Source: Ophiosphaerella korrae
Taxonomy: Eukaryota > Ascomycota > Dothideomycetes > Pleosporales > Phaeosphaeriaceae
Length of the DNA: 64,000 bases
Assembly (NCBI GenBank): GCA_028456385.1
Contig: JALNQF010000065.1
Location: forward strand, 62,001-126,000
Direction of reading: 5' to 3'
A program made the position numbers and the translations under genes. Position 1 is the stretch's first letter, and each line of letters opens with the position of its first letter. Below the pieces are notes generated by a model. The model did not search any database. It was not told the origin of the DNA and saw only the letters and a program-made list of their open reading frames with translations. Shown here one piece after another: positions 11,136 to 21,743 of the stretch.

Positions 11136-11747
11136 CAATCCTATGAGCTTGAAATCTCCACTTTTCAACCTAACCCCTAGAATTTTTTCATCAACAAAGT
11201 CGGATCCATGATCCAGATAGTTCAGGCCCAAGGCAGTAAAGCCTCATCATTGCGACTCGATGCGCACGGCCCCGTCTTTGGAAGCTTCCGCCATTCATAT
11301 GTCGATATGCCGCGCCTTAACTTCCACAGTAGTCCTACCAAGTGCAGCGATACCGATCTCATGCCGGAGGTCACACAGCCGTAGTATAGAACTTGGGGCG
11401 TGGATATATTGAGCAATCTAGAAGACGTGTCGAATCTTCTTTTTGATGCTAAGCGAGCTTGTTGTTGGCCAATGGCTTGGACGCATTTATATGACTTACC
11501 CCATGAAACCAGGGACGCAGTACCGCCTCATATGAAGTGGCCTCTCGTGTGACCCGGTACGCTTCGTCGCCACTCGACCAAGGATGCCCAGTCTGGGTCC
11601 CATGGCGTCAAGAGTCCCGGTACTACTATCTATTATCGTGGGCTAGCTGTAAGATTTGCAATTAGTGAGCGACAGTCTGACCTACGTGCTCACATTTTGC
11701 ACACCCTTTCGCACATGTCGTCGACGTTGAGAATGGTGTAGACTGAT
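11136..11747. other. intergenic
   Basis: Upstream of the LPMO and downstream of the HET gene. No gene or repeat recognised. Confidence 0.5.
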
Positions 11748-14023
11748 TTACACTAAAGTTACATCCTCAAACTTCATATCAGGCATGGCCATGACCTCAC
11801 CTTGCATGATGCCATGTACATAGCACTCTCCGAGGAGCACATATTCTTGACTCGTTGTGCCACCGCTCATTGCATCCCTGACTACGTAGGGTACACATCC
11901 TCCATCAAATACAACGACATAGTCTCCCTCCCTTGTACCTCTTGGCACGAGTGCAAAATAGCCCCTTTGGGTTATAGCAAAGCGCCGCATGGTGAGACTA
12001 GACCGCATTGCCAATTGCAGGTCTGCTAGCGTCTTAGCTGGTTGCCTTGTTCGAAGGTTATTTAAAGTGAAGAAGCCTTTCTGACGCCTTGGGCTGTATA
12101 TTTGGCCCGGCAGAGATGGCATCTGGCCCGTGATGGAATCTAGTATTAGACTGAAGACGTCACTGTGGTCTTGAGTAGGTGTACCGACGCCTGAGCCATC
12201 ACGCCCTGCCACAAGTGTTCGCCAGAAAGCATCATATACGGAGGTCTTTGGGGTCGGGTACTCCTTATCGATACAGGTGTCTTTGACAATCTGGACATAC
12301 GAAGCCCATTCCGCATTACCGGCTTGGAGACTATCAATATCGAGCGCTGGGTTTTGGCATACGTCCCCCAGGGTAGTTATTTTGTCAAACAAGATGCCAG
12401 ATAAAGTTATCTTTTTCTCGTCTCCACTCACGATAACTTTGCCAGGCCTGCCGGCGAAGTCGCTGCTGTCAGTCTTTGGTTTCCATCCGCAAACATAGAG
12501 AGTCCATGCTTTGGTCAAATATCCTAGTGATTCTGTCACACGAGTGGTACTCCAATCGGGAACCCAGGAAGGTTCTAGTGGACTATCGTGATCAACGCAA
12601 CTTAGTAGCTGGTAGATACGTCCTGGCAGCTGCGTACGACTTGCCTCGCAATAAACATCTCTAGGCTTCTTCTCCGGCGAATAGTCAACAGCTATGGTGG
12701 ACTCTGAGATACCGAGCACGCCGTAAACCTTGTCCCTTGCGTCTGTTGCCTGAGCGTACCTTGTTCGAACCAAAATGTTCAATAGGGAAATTTTCGATGG
12801 ATCCGTCAAGATATTGAGGCGACTCGATTCCAAATCGATGATCACTGAAGCCCCAGAGAGTGCCTTCTTCGTATCATGAGAAGGATCACAACTTTTACCA
12901 TCTGGTCCACTGGTTTCCAGCCACCTCAACAGGCCACACTGTTGCAGAACATAACACCATGCAGCAACATCTTCCCAACAGGCTTGGGCCTCGCCGCATC
13001 GTACGAACCCATTCCTCGAAAGTACAGCTTCCTGTACGGTCCACAGCCTCCCAAACCAGAATCTTCGAAGAAGTTGACGTATTGCTTCCCACGATCGATG
13101 GTCCGGTGGTGGGAAGACAAGCCTCTCGAAATCAGCCAACGTTATCTTCGCCTCGGTCATTTGCAGCCGTGCCCAAACATATTCCATCGTCTCGAAGGCA
13201 AGTCTAGGCTCTTGACCATCTTCATCGCCCAACCATATGATAGTGTTGGTTGCATGGGAGTAAACTAAATTCATCAATGAGACCTGCTGTCCTCTCTCTT
13301 TAAGGTCTTGCTGATTGATACAGATCTGGTCAATCCAGAGGAAGACATTATGCTCAATCGAGCGGAGGCGTTGCAAGGCGGTTGCAAGGCTGCTGGTGAT
13401 TGCAACCGATTTATCGGCCGTAAAATATATAGCCTGATCTGGCCCCCCAAGACCCCACACATAGCTCAGCGCTGTATACCACACTGGGTTTCCGGTAACG
13501 ACCGATACAGCATGATTTGTTTCTCGCCTTATTGTCAGACCAGTGCCGCCTTTGTAAATTTTTTCAGGATGTTGAAAGTCAACATTGACGATATGTAGAC
13601 ATCCCTCTAGCCTTGCTCCAGGTTTGTTGGATTTGAGTTCCAAAATGCGGATCTCACCCTGCACGAGAGGTTGATAGAGCTCAGAAGAGGCTAAACGCTG
13701 TGTTATCAGCGCATCATTCAGAGGTTTCTTCTTGTGAACAAAGTCTTGCAGGTCAGCTCGCTCGTGATCCTCGAATGTCCCGAGCGAGTTGGGCGGGTCG
13801 GCAGTCGCAGGCTGGAAAACACTGGTTGCAGCGAGGAGTTCTTTATTCCAGGAAAGATAACAGTTGCAGATAGCTGATCTCGATATTGTGGTGAGTAGCA
13901 ACTTTCAATGATTGAAATTCAGAGGGGTAGAGTCGCACCTTGCTCGTTTGTTGCACGAGAACACAAAGTGCCGTGTTCAACGGGACGGTCAATGAAATGT
14001 GGGGACCAGTTAGCACTTGCCAT
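11748..14023 (-). CDS. HET-domain (heterokaryon incompatibility) protein
   Basis: The long frame has no ATG before its conserved part, so a first exon is needed. ATG at 14023, exon 14023-13939, intron 13938-13841 (98 nt, GTGCGA...AAAG) and exon 13840-11748 fit in phase and give 725 residues starting MASANWSPHF. The HET domain begins at about residue 149 with WYTALSYVWG and continues through WIDQICINQQDLKERGQQV and IIWLGDE. It is followed by RTRYAQATDARDKVYGVLGI and a C-terminal RGYFALVPRGTREGD...GECYVHGIMQGE block, both usual for large HET proteins. Such proteins trigger cell death after fusion of unlike hyphae, but most copies have unknown partners. No stop or frameshift is seen. The first exon is a proposal. 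Confidence 0.85.
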
Positions 14024-14424
14024 GTTGTATCTTGGTTCGATGACCAGATGTTTATGGATTTAAATGTGAAAGCCTTGAAACTGAAAGTTCTGGAGGCTGA
14101 AACGTCAGGTTGCAGCCCGCATGAACTTATCTTGGCAGAACATCTACATAAAAACCAAGTCATTAAAACAGGCTCAATAGCTATTGAAATCCACAGACAT
14201 TCAAACAGAAGAATGCAACAGACACAGCATAACATAGTCAAGGATATATTGAGAATTGTGGAGTCTACTGTCATGGGTAAGCTCATGAGACCGCCCGGCT
14301 ATGACATTCGCCATACCTGTGTAAAGTAGCTGTGCCCAATGCGTGGTCAAGTGCTCAATGAGTCTTTATGCGACCTCGAAATTAACTGTCGCGATGCACA
14401 GTTGCGTGTGACTGTTATGGTCTT
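14024..14424. other. intergenic
   Basis: Between the proposed first exon of the HET gene and the end of the JIP5-type gene. The overlapping minus-strand frame (14286-13843) looks hydrophobic by chance and lacks domain support. Confidence 0.5.
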
Positions 14425-15804
14425 TCAAGCCAAACCTGAGAAGTGGAGGATGCCGTGGCCCTTCTGCTGCTTGCCCTTTCCCTTCTTTCGTTTCTTGCGC
14501 TTCTGCTTGGGCTCATCTTCCTCGCTGCTATCCTCCATGTCGTCATCACTATCTTGGTCTTCGTCGCTGTCAAGTCCCCGCTTGCCGTTGGTAGGGGCAT
14601 CATCTTCGGCCTCATCTTCGGCCTCATCCTCGTCATCCTCGTCATCTTCGACGTCTTGCCACGTCTTTTCACCCCATATCTTCACGGTTTTGCCACCACC
14701 GCTGATCATCCTGCCTGTAACATCAAACCCGAGGCCAATGACGCCTTCCTGAGATAGCTCATCGTGCTTGAGCTCGTCAATGATTTTATTAGGCCCGAGC
14801 TTGACAAAGCGCAGTCCACCGTTGCCCAGACCTACGGCAACAATCTTTCCACTGGGGCCAACACCGTCTGGCAAAAGTGCGATGGCATCCAGGCTTTCGC
14901 CGCCTCCCTTAGAACGATCGACAAGGATGCGCTCATCTTGGTCGTCCCAAACGCCTCGTTCCCACAGTGTAAGAATGCCATTTCCCCCTCCTACGAGCAC
15001 CTTCTCGCCCACGCTTGTGCCCTTCTTGGACAGGCCGGTGACGATGGTTGAGGTCAGCAGCTCTTCTTCTTGGTCCTCGCTACGGACCATGACACCCCTG
15101 CGCAGGTCAGTGACAGCCAAGGTACTGCCGCCGGTGGTGACCCATTGCTTGCTGAACCCGCTCGTGCTCGCCTCGGTGGGGGGAAGAGGGGTCAGAGACG
15201 AGATGTAGTCGTCGTGTGGGCGGTGTGTGGCCTGGGGCTTGAGCACCGATTTGGGGCCCAGGTCGCGGACATCGTAGATGTGGAGCGCCGAGGAGTCGGT
15301 TGCGAGGATGAGCGATTGGGGCGACAAGGCGTGGACTAGGGTGGGCGCATCGATGCCATTGTTGGCTCTATGTGGTGTAAGTACTCGAAATGCATGCACG
15401 TGATGTCGAAGCACCCACGGATCCAGAGGCACGGCAATCTTGGCCGTCACCTGGCCGGTGGCAGAGTCGGCAACCTTGACGATGCCATCTGTGCCGGCTG
15501 AATACAGCGACGAGCCGTCGATGCTGTAGCCGAGAGTCCTGCAGCTGCCCTTGTGCCGCCTCGTCTTCCACGCTGTTTCTATGTGCCCGAAGCCGTTCTC
15601 TGACGCCAATGTCGTCTCGTTGCCGCTGTCATCGCTCGCGCCTGCAGGCAGCCTGTATACGCAGATGTGCCCTGACGCAAGGCCTACGGCAATGATTGGC
15701 TCTTCCGGATGGATGGCCTGTGCAAACAGCTCGTGGTCAAGGGGGATGGCGCACACATTCTCGAACATGTTCGCCGTCGTGGTTCGTGGTTGTGGTGCGG
15801 GCAC
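14425..15804 (-). CDS. jip5: WD40 ribosome-biogenesis protein, JIP5 family
   Basis: Matches the fungal Jip5 (WDR55-like) pattern: [74 protein letters not shown], and an acidic then Lys-rich tail ([28 protein letters not shown]). The homologues begin MFEN, so the start is probably the second ATG at 15768 (430 residues after splicing) rather than 15804. A 51-nt stretch, 15418-15368 (GTGGGT...ACATAG), is very likely an in-frame intron: removing it restores [12 protein letters not shown], as in relatives. WD40 repeats fill the first two thirds. Nucleolar role in rRNA processing is known for the family. Confidence 0.85.
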   Translation of the reverse strand: MPAPQPRTTTANMFENVCAIPLDHELFAQAIHPEEPIIAVGLASGHICVYRLPAGASDDSGNETTLASENGFGHIETAWKTRRHKGSCRTLGYSIDGSSLYSAGTDGIVKVADSATGQVTAKIAVPLDPWVLRHHVHAFRVLTPHRANNGIDAPTLVHALSPQSLILATDSSALHIYDVRDLGPKSVLKPQATHRPHDDYISSLTPLPPTEASTSGFSKQWVTTGGSTLAVTDLRRGVMVRSEDQEEELLTSTIVTGLSKKGTSVGEKVLVGGGNGILTLWERGVWDDQDERILVDRSKGGGESLDAIALLPDGVGPSGKIVAVGLGNGGLRFVKLGPNKIIDELKHDELSQEGVIGLGFDVTGRMISGGGKTVKIWGEKTWQDVEDDEDDEDEAEDEAEDDAPTNGKRGLDSDEDQDSDDDMEDSSEEDEPKQKRKKRKKGKGKQQKGHGILHFSGLA

Positions 15805-16218
15805 AGCCTCTCACCACCCCGAGCTCAACTTTTTTGTGGAGCTTGTCTGACAGCAGCCACAGCCGAGGGGCTCGAGTCCTTGGCGCCGCTGGCCTCCTAA
15901 TCATGCTGCCATGCATCAATTTTTCGCTAGCCCGTTGCAGTGCACAGAGGCTTCATTCCAAGGCTAGGCAATGATACAACATAGGAAGGTCGCTGCGGCT
16001 CCCCTCTGCACCAGGCGTGGACAGGGGAGGCAGCCGGGTCACGTTTCCTGCTGATTGGCCACGAGACCGACATTTTGGTTTTGCCCTCGCTTTTCGTCGT
16101 TCAGCCGTTGGATTCATTCCAATCTTGAGCAAGCTCATAAAAGGCTCAGATAACTCCAAACGTGGCAGGGCCCGGCCGTCGGCTGCCGTTACGCTCGCCT
16201 AACATCTAGCCCTCGACC
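15805..16218. promoter_or_regulatory. divergent promoter region between JIP5-type and phosphatase genes
   Basis: About 410 bp separate two divergent start codons, so both promoters must lie here. The stretch 16010-16160 is GC-rich; no specific site is assigned. Confidence 0.4.
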
Positions 16219-17316
16219 ATGCTTGCTTCGTCTCTTCTGCATGGCCTGGCTGTTGCTGCTTCTGTCCATGCATACTCACACACAAAGCACATCGACTACA
16301 CTGTCGTGACCGGCGTCTTTCTCCAAGACGATAATTCAACTAATCCCTCGGGCTTCGACTTCATAGGCGCCAATTTTGGCCTCATCAACCGCACCTACCC
16401 TTCTGATTCAACCTGTCCCGATCGCAAACAGTCAACTCAATGGCAACGTTTTCAGCACTATGTCTCGACACTGAACGAGAGAGCCCCTTGCAACGAGCGC
16501 TATTCTCTCCTTTTCATGGGCCGACACGGCGAAGGGTATCACAATGCTGCCGAATCCTTCTTTGGCACTCCGGCTTGGAACTGCTACTGGTCTGAACTCG
16601 ACGGCAATGCGACAGCTACATGGGCCGACGCAAAACTCACACCCGTTGGCGCCCAGCAAGCAACTCGCGTCAAAAGCTTCTGGGCTCATCTGATCAAAGA
16701 TGAAAAGATCATCCCACCAGAAACGTTCTATACCAGCCCGCTATACCGCTGTCTGGATACCGCAAAGCTTACCTTTACCGGGCTGGATTTACCTCGCAAA
16801 ACCCCCTTTGTCCCTATTGTAAAGGAGCTCTTACGGGAGGGCATCAGCGCCCATACTTGCGATCGTCGAAGCTCTAAATCGTATATAGCGAAAAATTTTC
16901 CAACATTCAAATTCGAAAAAGGATTCAAAGAGGAAGATCCATATTGGACAGAGCTGTTCGCCGAGCCGCGCGAAAACCAAGACGCTCGATCCAAGGCCGT
17001 GCTAGACGATATCTTCTCCAACGACGATAGCACATATATCTCAATTTCTTCGCATTCTGGTGAAATTGCGAGCTTGTTACGCGGTAAGTTATTGATTATG
17101 GCTATCTTGAAACTATCCTGACTTCTCGCGATAGTCTTGGGCCACCGTGTCTTCGGTTTAAATACAGGAGCTGCGATTCCTGTTCTAGTCAAGGTGACAA
17201 CACGAAATGGTAATGGACCTACCACTACGACGCGGCCGTATACACCCCAGAAGACGTGTGCAGCCCCTCCTACAATTCGAGACCCGAGCTGCAATGACTG
17301 CTCGTGCTGCACTTAA
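16219..17316 (+). CDS. secreted histidine phosphatase superfamily protein (phosphoglycerate-mutase-like)
   Basis: ATG at 16219; intron 17084-17134 (GTAAGT...GCGATAG, 51 nt); 348 residues. The N-terminal hydrophobic stretch MLASSLLHGLAVAASVHA is a likely signal peptide. FMGRHGEGYHN carries the catalytic RHG motif; YTSPLYRCLDTA and LLREGISAHTCDRR are the usual mid-domain motifs; SSHSGEI provides the second catalytic histidine. The second exon supplies LGHRVFGLNTGAAIPVLVKVTTR. The C-terminus is Cys-rich (CNDCSCCT), which is unusual and may form disulphides. It belongs to the fungal family often labelled 'phosphoglycerate mutase family', whose substrates are mostly unknown. A phosphomonoesterase acting outside the cell is the safest reading. 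Confidence 0.85.
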
Positions 17317-18762
17317 GAAACTACGCTAATATATGTAACGGTGACAATGATTGAACTCCCCTAAACTTGTTACGTGTTTAATTCCAAAGCTCTGCTATTG
17401 ATACCACACGTGACTGGCTAGTGCACTGCCGACATCCAGTGTGTATTACGTAGAAGTTTGATGAGCTGCAGCATGATGTAGTGTTGGGAGCTGGAAGAGA
17501 CCGCATATTCATTGAATCGATACTTCGTAGAGTGCGATGATGTTACAGCCATACCATCTAATCCGAAGCACCAGATGCTAGAGAAATCCCGGTGGACCTT
17601 TTGCTGCACAAATATACCCATATGTACCTGTTGGTGTTCGGGTGGGGTGGCGCTGGTTCTCTCAGCAATCAACACTTGAAGTCTTGAAAGAGTGCATTCA
17701 TTGGCCGAATTCATATTTCCTAGTAGCATAGATGAGCGGTCATCTCGGTCTACCGCAGATACTGCATATAAATTTCCGAGGTGATCTTACACTGTCGCCA
17801 GGTTTTCGAGCCGTGGTTGAAGACAAACCGGGTAGCGCCCCATACTACTCTCGACTGAGCTTACCAGAGCCGCTTTGCCGGGGTGGCAGGCGTTCACTGT
17901 ACGGAGGCGAAAGGCACTAGCAGCAGCATTTTTTGGCCGCAATAACAAACTGATCTCGAACCATTGCGATCTCCGTCCAAGATCGGTGTCTAAATGGCCC
18001 TGCAGGTCCTCCCATGTGGCGCTTCCGGGTGTTAATATGCAAAACCACCCCACGGGCGGCGCTGCAATGGATAAAGTCAAGTATCAGATGGCCTGGCATG
18101 AGCTTGTTCAGCCGGGACATACGGGACAATGCATCGTAGTCCAAGGACATGAACACGCCCCACTAACCTCGTCCAACCGGAACGGCGATTTGTTGCTCCC
18201 CGTGGGATGTAAACGTGCACGCTGCACTGGGCGTCCACGGACCGTCCAGCCGATGCTCTTCTCTATCGCTGCCTCATCAATCCCAATTTCTATCAGCAAT
18301 ACAACCCACTATACTGCTTGCGTACCGTCGCCTATGCTTGCTTCCGCTGAAACGAGCAGCTATGGGTCGCACGTCGTAAATGAGCTTCCATGAGCTGTTG
18401 GGACTGTCGTATGCCGTCCGAGCGTACCGCAGGACCGAATGCACTCTGTGAGGTGCGTGAAGGATCCAAGATGGATAGGATATGATATGTACCATGGCCC
18501 GCCGTGATGCTGCGGCAAACCTTTCTAGTCTTTCGGTCATCTCTATTTCCTCGTCCCGCCCTGTCCCGTCCTGTCCCACGGCCCACGTCAATCATACGGG
18601 CGAATTAATTGACATCGCAAGCAACCTCCTGATTACCGCGCAAAGAGCTGAGCCTGTTGGATCCTCGGGGTGGAATTTAGAATCGCACTTAAGACACGGG
18701 CGAGGATCAAAACAGTGGTAGCCCAAGGACAACAACCGCGGCTTGTCGGGACGTCACTCGAA
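17317..18762. other. gene-poor interval
   Basis: 1.4 kb without a convincing gene. Several overlapping open frames of 60-170 codons occur on both strands around 17.8-18.6 kb but are rich in Cys, His and Arg and show no domain. Probably long promoters/UTRs. Confidence 0.45.
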
Positions 18763-20120
18763 ATGGGAGCGACGCTATCCAAATTGTGGGCCTCCCTCAG
18801 AGGCGCCTTCACGGACGGGGCGCCTGCTGGGAAGACCAGCCAGCAACATCAAAACATAACAACAGCCGCCAAGGACGTCGAGAGCGGAACAAACACGCCT
18901 GCGAGGACAACCGACACCACCATGCCCGAGGTCAAGAAATACGAGATTACAGAGGTACGTCAACATGCGGCTGATTTGAAGTGGGATGGATGGTGGGGGG
19001 GGGGCTTGCGCGTGCGCCCCGCTGAGGCCATTCATCTTCACCTCTGGGTTGCAGGCGTCATCACATGTCTTGGAGTGCACGTCGATTCAAGATAAAGAAG
19101 GTACTAACACATTATAGCCATGGCTCAAGCTGAACTGTTCACTTGGTGAAGGCCCTTTCTGGGAGGATGACACAAACACACTCCGTTTCCTAGACGTAGA
19201 GAAACAAATAGTTCATCTTGTCGATTTAAACGTCGGTCCATCAAGTCACAAGATTCTTAGAGAGTTCGACGTTTCAATAGGGTACGCTGGCTCAAATAGA
19301 AGCGGATGACTGTCAACTAACCAGCCAGTATAGATGCACAACGGATATCGAAGGCAACCCCAGCGAATTTGCCTTCTGTGGTAAATTCGGCTTCGGCATT
19401 GCCAACAAGCAAACCGGCGAATACCGCTGGATCAAGAAAGTCTGGGATGAAGCTGAAGTCCAGGCCGGAAAGCCCCACAAATACCGTGGCAATGACGGCG
19501 CCGTCGATTCTCAAGGGAGATTCTGGGCTGGCTTCATGTTTGACCCACTAACCTCAGAATGGGATGAGCATGGAGCATTGTTCCGTCTCAACACAGACGG
19601 TAGTCTCGACCGCGTTCTCAACGACATCACGATCCCCAATGGCGCGGCATGGAATAAGGATGACACTATAATGTACTGGGCCGACAGCCCGTTCAAAACC
19701 ATCTACCAATTCGACTACGATGTCAAAACCGGAGCAATAACGAATAAGCGACCTTTCTTCGTCATGCCCGAGGACAACCGCTACGGTAAAGACGCAGTGC
19801 CGGACGGCCACGCTCTTGACGAGGAGGGCTACATGTGGACTGCACTCCATGGCGGAAGCCATGTGCTCAGAATTTCGCCCCAGGGTGAAATCGTTGCGGA
19901 AATCAAGGTACCCACACAACAGCCAACATGCCCATGCTTTGTCGGCGAGGACCTATATGTCACGAGCGCTGGCGGTACAAGTGGGCCAGATGGTAAGGGT
20001 GCCGACGAGTTCGCTGGTAGCGTCTTCAAGGTCAATGTTGGCGTCAAGGGAGTAAAGAAATTCAAGTTCAAGGGCGCGGATCTAGAGGGCAAGATGGCGA
20101 ATGGTGTGGTTAGCGAGTAG
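18763..20120 (+). CDS. SMP-30/gluconolactonase/LRE-like protein
   Basis: Three exons: 18763-18954, 19118-19281 and 19334-20120 (introns 163 and 52 nt, the first with CTAAC branch site), 380 residues. The conserved part starts after the first intron: WLKLNCSLGEGPFWEDDTNTLRFLDVEK (the metal-binding Glu of LGEGP). It continues through GFGIANKQTGEY, KYRGNDGAVDSQGRFWAGFM, SLDRVLNDITIPNGAAWN, YWADSPFKTIYQFDYD, PDGHALDEEGYMWTALHGG. The Glu, Asn and Asp metal ligands of the six-bladed propeller (LGEGP, IPNG, PDG) are present. The first 64 residues are a poorly conserved leader; the start may instead be the ATG of MPEVKKYEITE. Likely lactonase or related hydrolase; substrate unknown. Confidence 0.85.
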
Positions 20121-20890
20121 GAGCATTGCATTATTGGCGTCTTGTTTTCAAAACATGCGGGTAATGGTCGATCTGAAAGAAACACGAATACACAACATCT
20201 GCCTACTTCCATGTTGCTCTTAGTACTGAATAGTATAGAGATCTCTTGACGTAGGCTATAACTCTCCCTCCTATAATCTCATCTCCATTACTCCGGGGGG
20301 GCCCGGCGAGCCACTTCACTGTTTCAATATTAGTTATATCGATTTGGTCTCTTTTGTACTATTGGGGCGAAGATCAAATTTTATGTACTCCTGCAATCCG
20401 AAAACTTCGATGCGATATGGTTGTACGAAAGGAAAACTGCAGTTTGATATCGACGCGGAGGTGCCAGTGTCTCGGCCGGCTCGCAAACTCAGCCAAGTCG
20501 ATCCAGAGCTTGGCCTATCTTCAAACGCACTTGTCGGTGCATTGGAAACGGCCGGGCTGGCCCGAACTGGAAGTTTATACGAGGCTTGATTGGCGAGGAG
20601 TAGCCAGTTAGGAATGAATTGGGATAAGTCCATATATCACCGGGGAGTGGAATATCATTTCACTACCAAAAACACAACTTGGATAGAGGTTGATTTTATT
20701 TCTCCAAGACTTTGAATGCTGCCGCACTAAGAATTTACAACTTCATTAGCAACACTCTGTGCCGCTATCAAGCGCAAACGAATTCACACATATTTGTAGC
20801 ATGAGCCTGCAGCGCTCCAGAGCAACATCCAGCCGCCATTTAGTAAAGCAAACCTCTTTGGGCCTTCCCTATCCTCGGTGCTCCAGGACA

Positions 20891-20926
<36 letters not shown>

Positions 20927-20987
20927 TCACGTCTCAGCTTCCATGCAGAACAAGCCGTTCAAAACCACTCCCCCGCCTCACCACCAC
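20121..20987. other. intergenic with (CGT)n microsatellite
   Basis: Convergent 3' region between the SMP-30 and cupin genes. Frames at 20334-20633 and 20759-21043 look random; the poly-Ser/poly-Val readings are artefacts of the trinucleotide repeat near 20890. Confidence 0.5.
20889..20926. repeat. (CGT)n trinucleotide microsatellite
   Basis: About twelve tandem CGT/TCG units just downstream of the cupin coding end. Likely polymorphic between strains. Confidence 0.8.
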
Positions 20988-21548
20988 TTACTTACTCGCG
21001 GGCTTCTCTCCGTGCTCCACCTCGGCATCCAGCACAAACGTAGCACCAAAGTCAACCCCGTCCTTTCCCCCAATGACGTCATCGTCCACGATGAGGATAG
21101 CAAAGAACTTGGCTCTCTCCGTCTGGCTTGCATTCGCGCTCATCCGGTGGTGGCATCCTGGCCCTTCATACCAAAACTCGCCGGGCCCGTAGGCTTGGGG
21201 TGGATCGTTGTTCATCTGGTTGATGGAACTGCCGGAGAAGGGGATGGCGATGGCGGTTGCGCCGCCGTGACGATGTGACGGAGTGGCACCATTTGGCGGG
21301 AAGTCGATCAGGATGACGAGGATGGTTTTGCCGGGGAGGTTGGAGGGGTTGTAGCGTGCGAGGATTTGGAGGTCTTCGCGGGGTTTGCTGCGCAGGACTA
21401 AGTTGTGGGTTTGGAAGGTGGGTTAGTGTTTAAGGAGGGGCGGTGTGGAATCTTGGGGCAGGGGAGGGGGGCATGGGCAGTCTTACCCTTCGAGCTGCCA
21501 TACTCCATCGATTTTCACAACTCTAGGTGCGACTATGTTTGAGGTCAT
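20988..21548 (-). CDS. small cupin-domain protein
   Basis: ATG at 21548 (MTSNIVAPRVVKIDG). Exon 1 is 21548-21487, the intron 21486-21388 (99 nt, GTAAGA...GCGCAG) and exon 2 21387-20988; 153 residues. Other acceptors at this intron give stop codons. The body reads REDLQILARYNPSNLPGKTILV, then the cupin metal motif TPSHRHGGATAIAIPFSG, NQMNNDPPQAYGPGEFWYEGPGCHHRMSANAS, and FFAILIVDDDVI. The HRHGG and PGCHH histidines are the expected metal ligands of a single-domain RmlC-like cupin. This family of roughly 150-residue fungal cupins has no firmly assigned reaction; an oxygenase or isomerase role is only a guess. Confidence 0.8.
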
Positions 21549-21645
21549 TTTGTGTGGGAGTGAATTGTTTAGACGGTCAGAATGGATTCTAAAGATTTCT
21601 ATGGTAAATAGGAGGGATCACTACATATTTGTTTATATACTCGAC

Positions 21646-21743
21646 TGCTCGGTCACTTTGGTTGTCTCTTTTTTTTTTTTTATATATAAGATGCTGCTAG
21701 CTGCGATGCCTCAAAGCCGCAGTGACCGAGCACAGTGACCGAG
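21646..21743. promoter_or_regulatory. 12-bp inverted repeat plus direct repeat upstream of the cupin gene
   Basis: TGCTCGGTCACT at 21646-21657 is matched by its reverse complement at 21721-21732, and AGTGACCGAG recurs at 21734-21743. A T-tract and TATATATA lie between. The cluster is 98-195 bp upstream of the cupin start codon, where regulator binding sites are expected. Confidence 0.4.

Noticed and set aside
14443..14757. Hydrophobic plus-strand frame opposite the JIP5-type tail
   Set aside because: It is the antisense of an Asp/Glu/Lys-coding region, which gives Leu/Val/Ser by necessity.
16728..17312. 194-codon minus-strand frame
   Set aside because: Exact antisense of the histidine phosphatase exons and intron.
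20759..21278. Plus-strand frames with poly-Ser and poly-Val
   Set aside because: Created by the CGT microsatellite and by antisense of the cupin gene.
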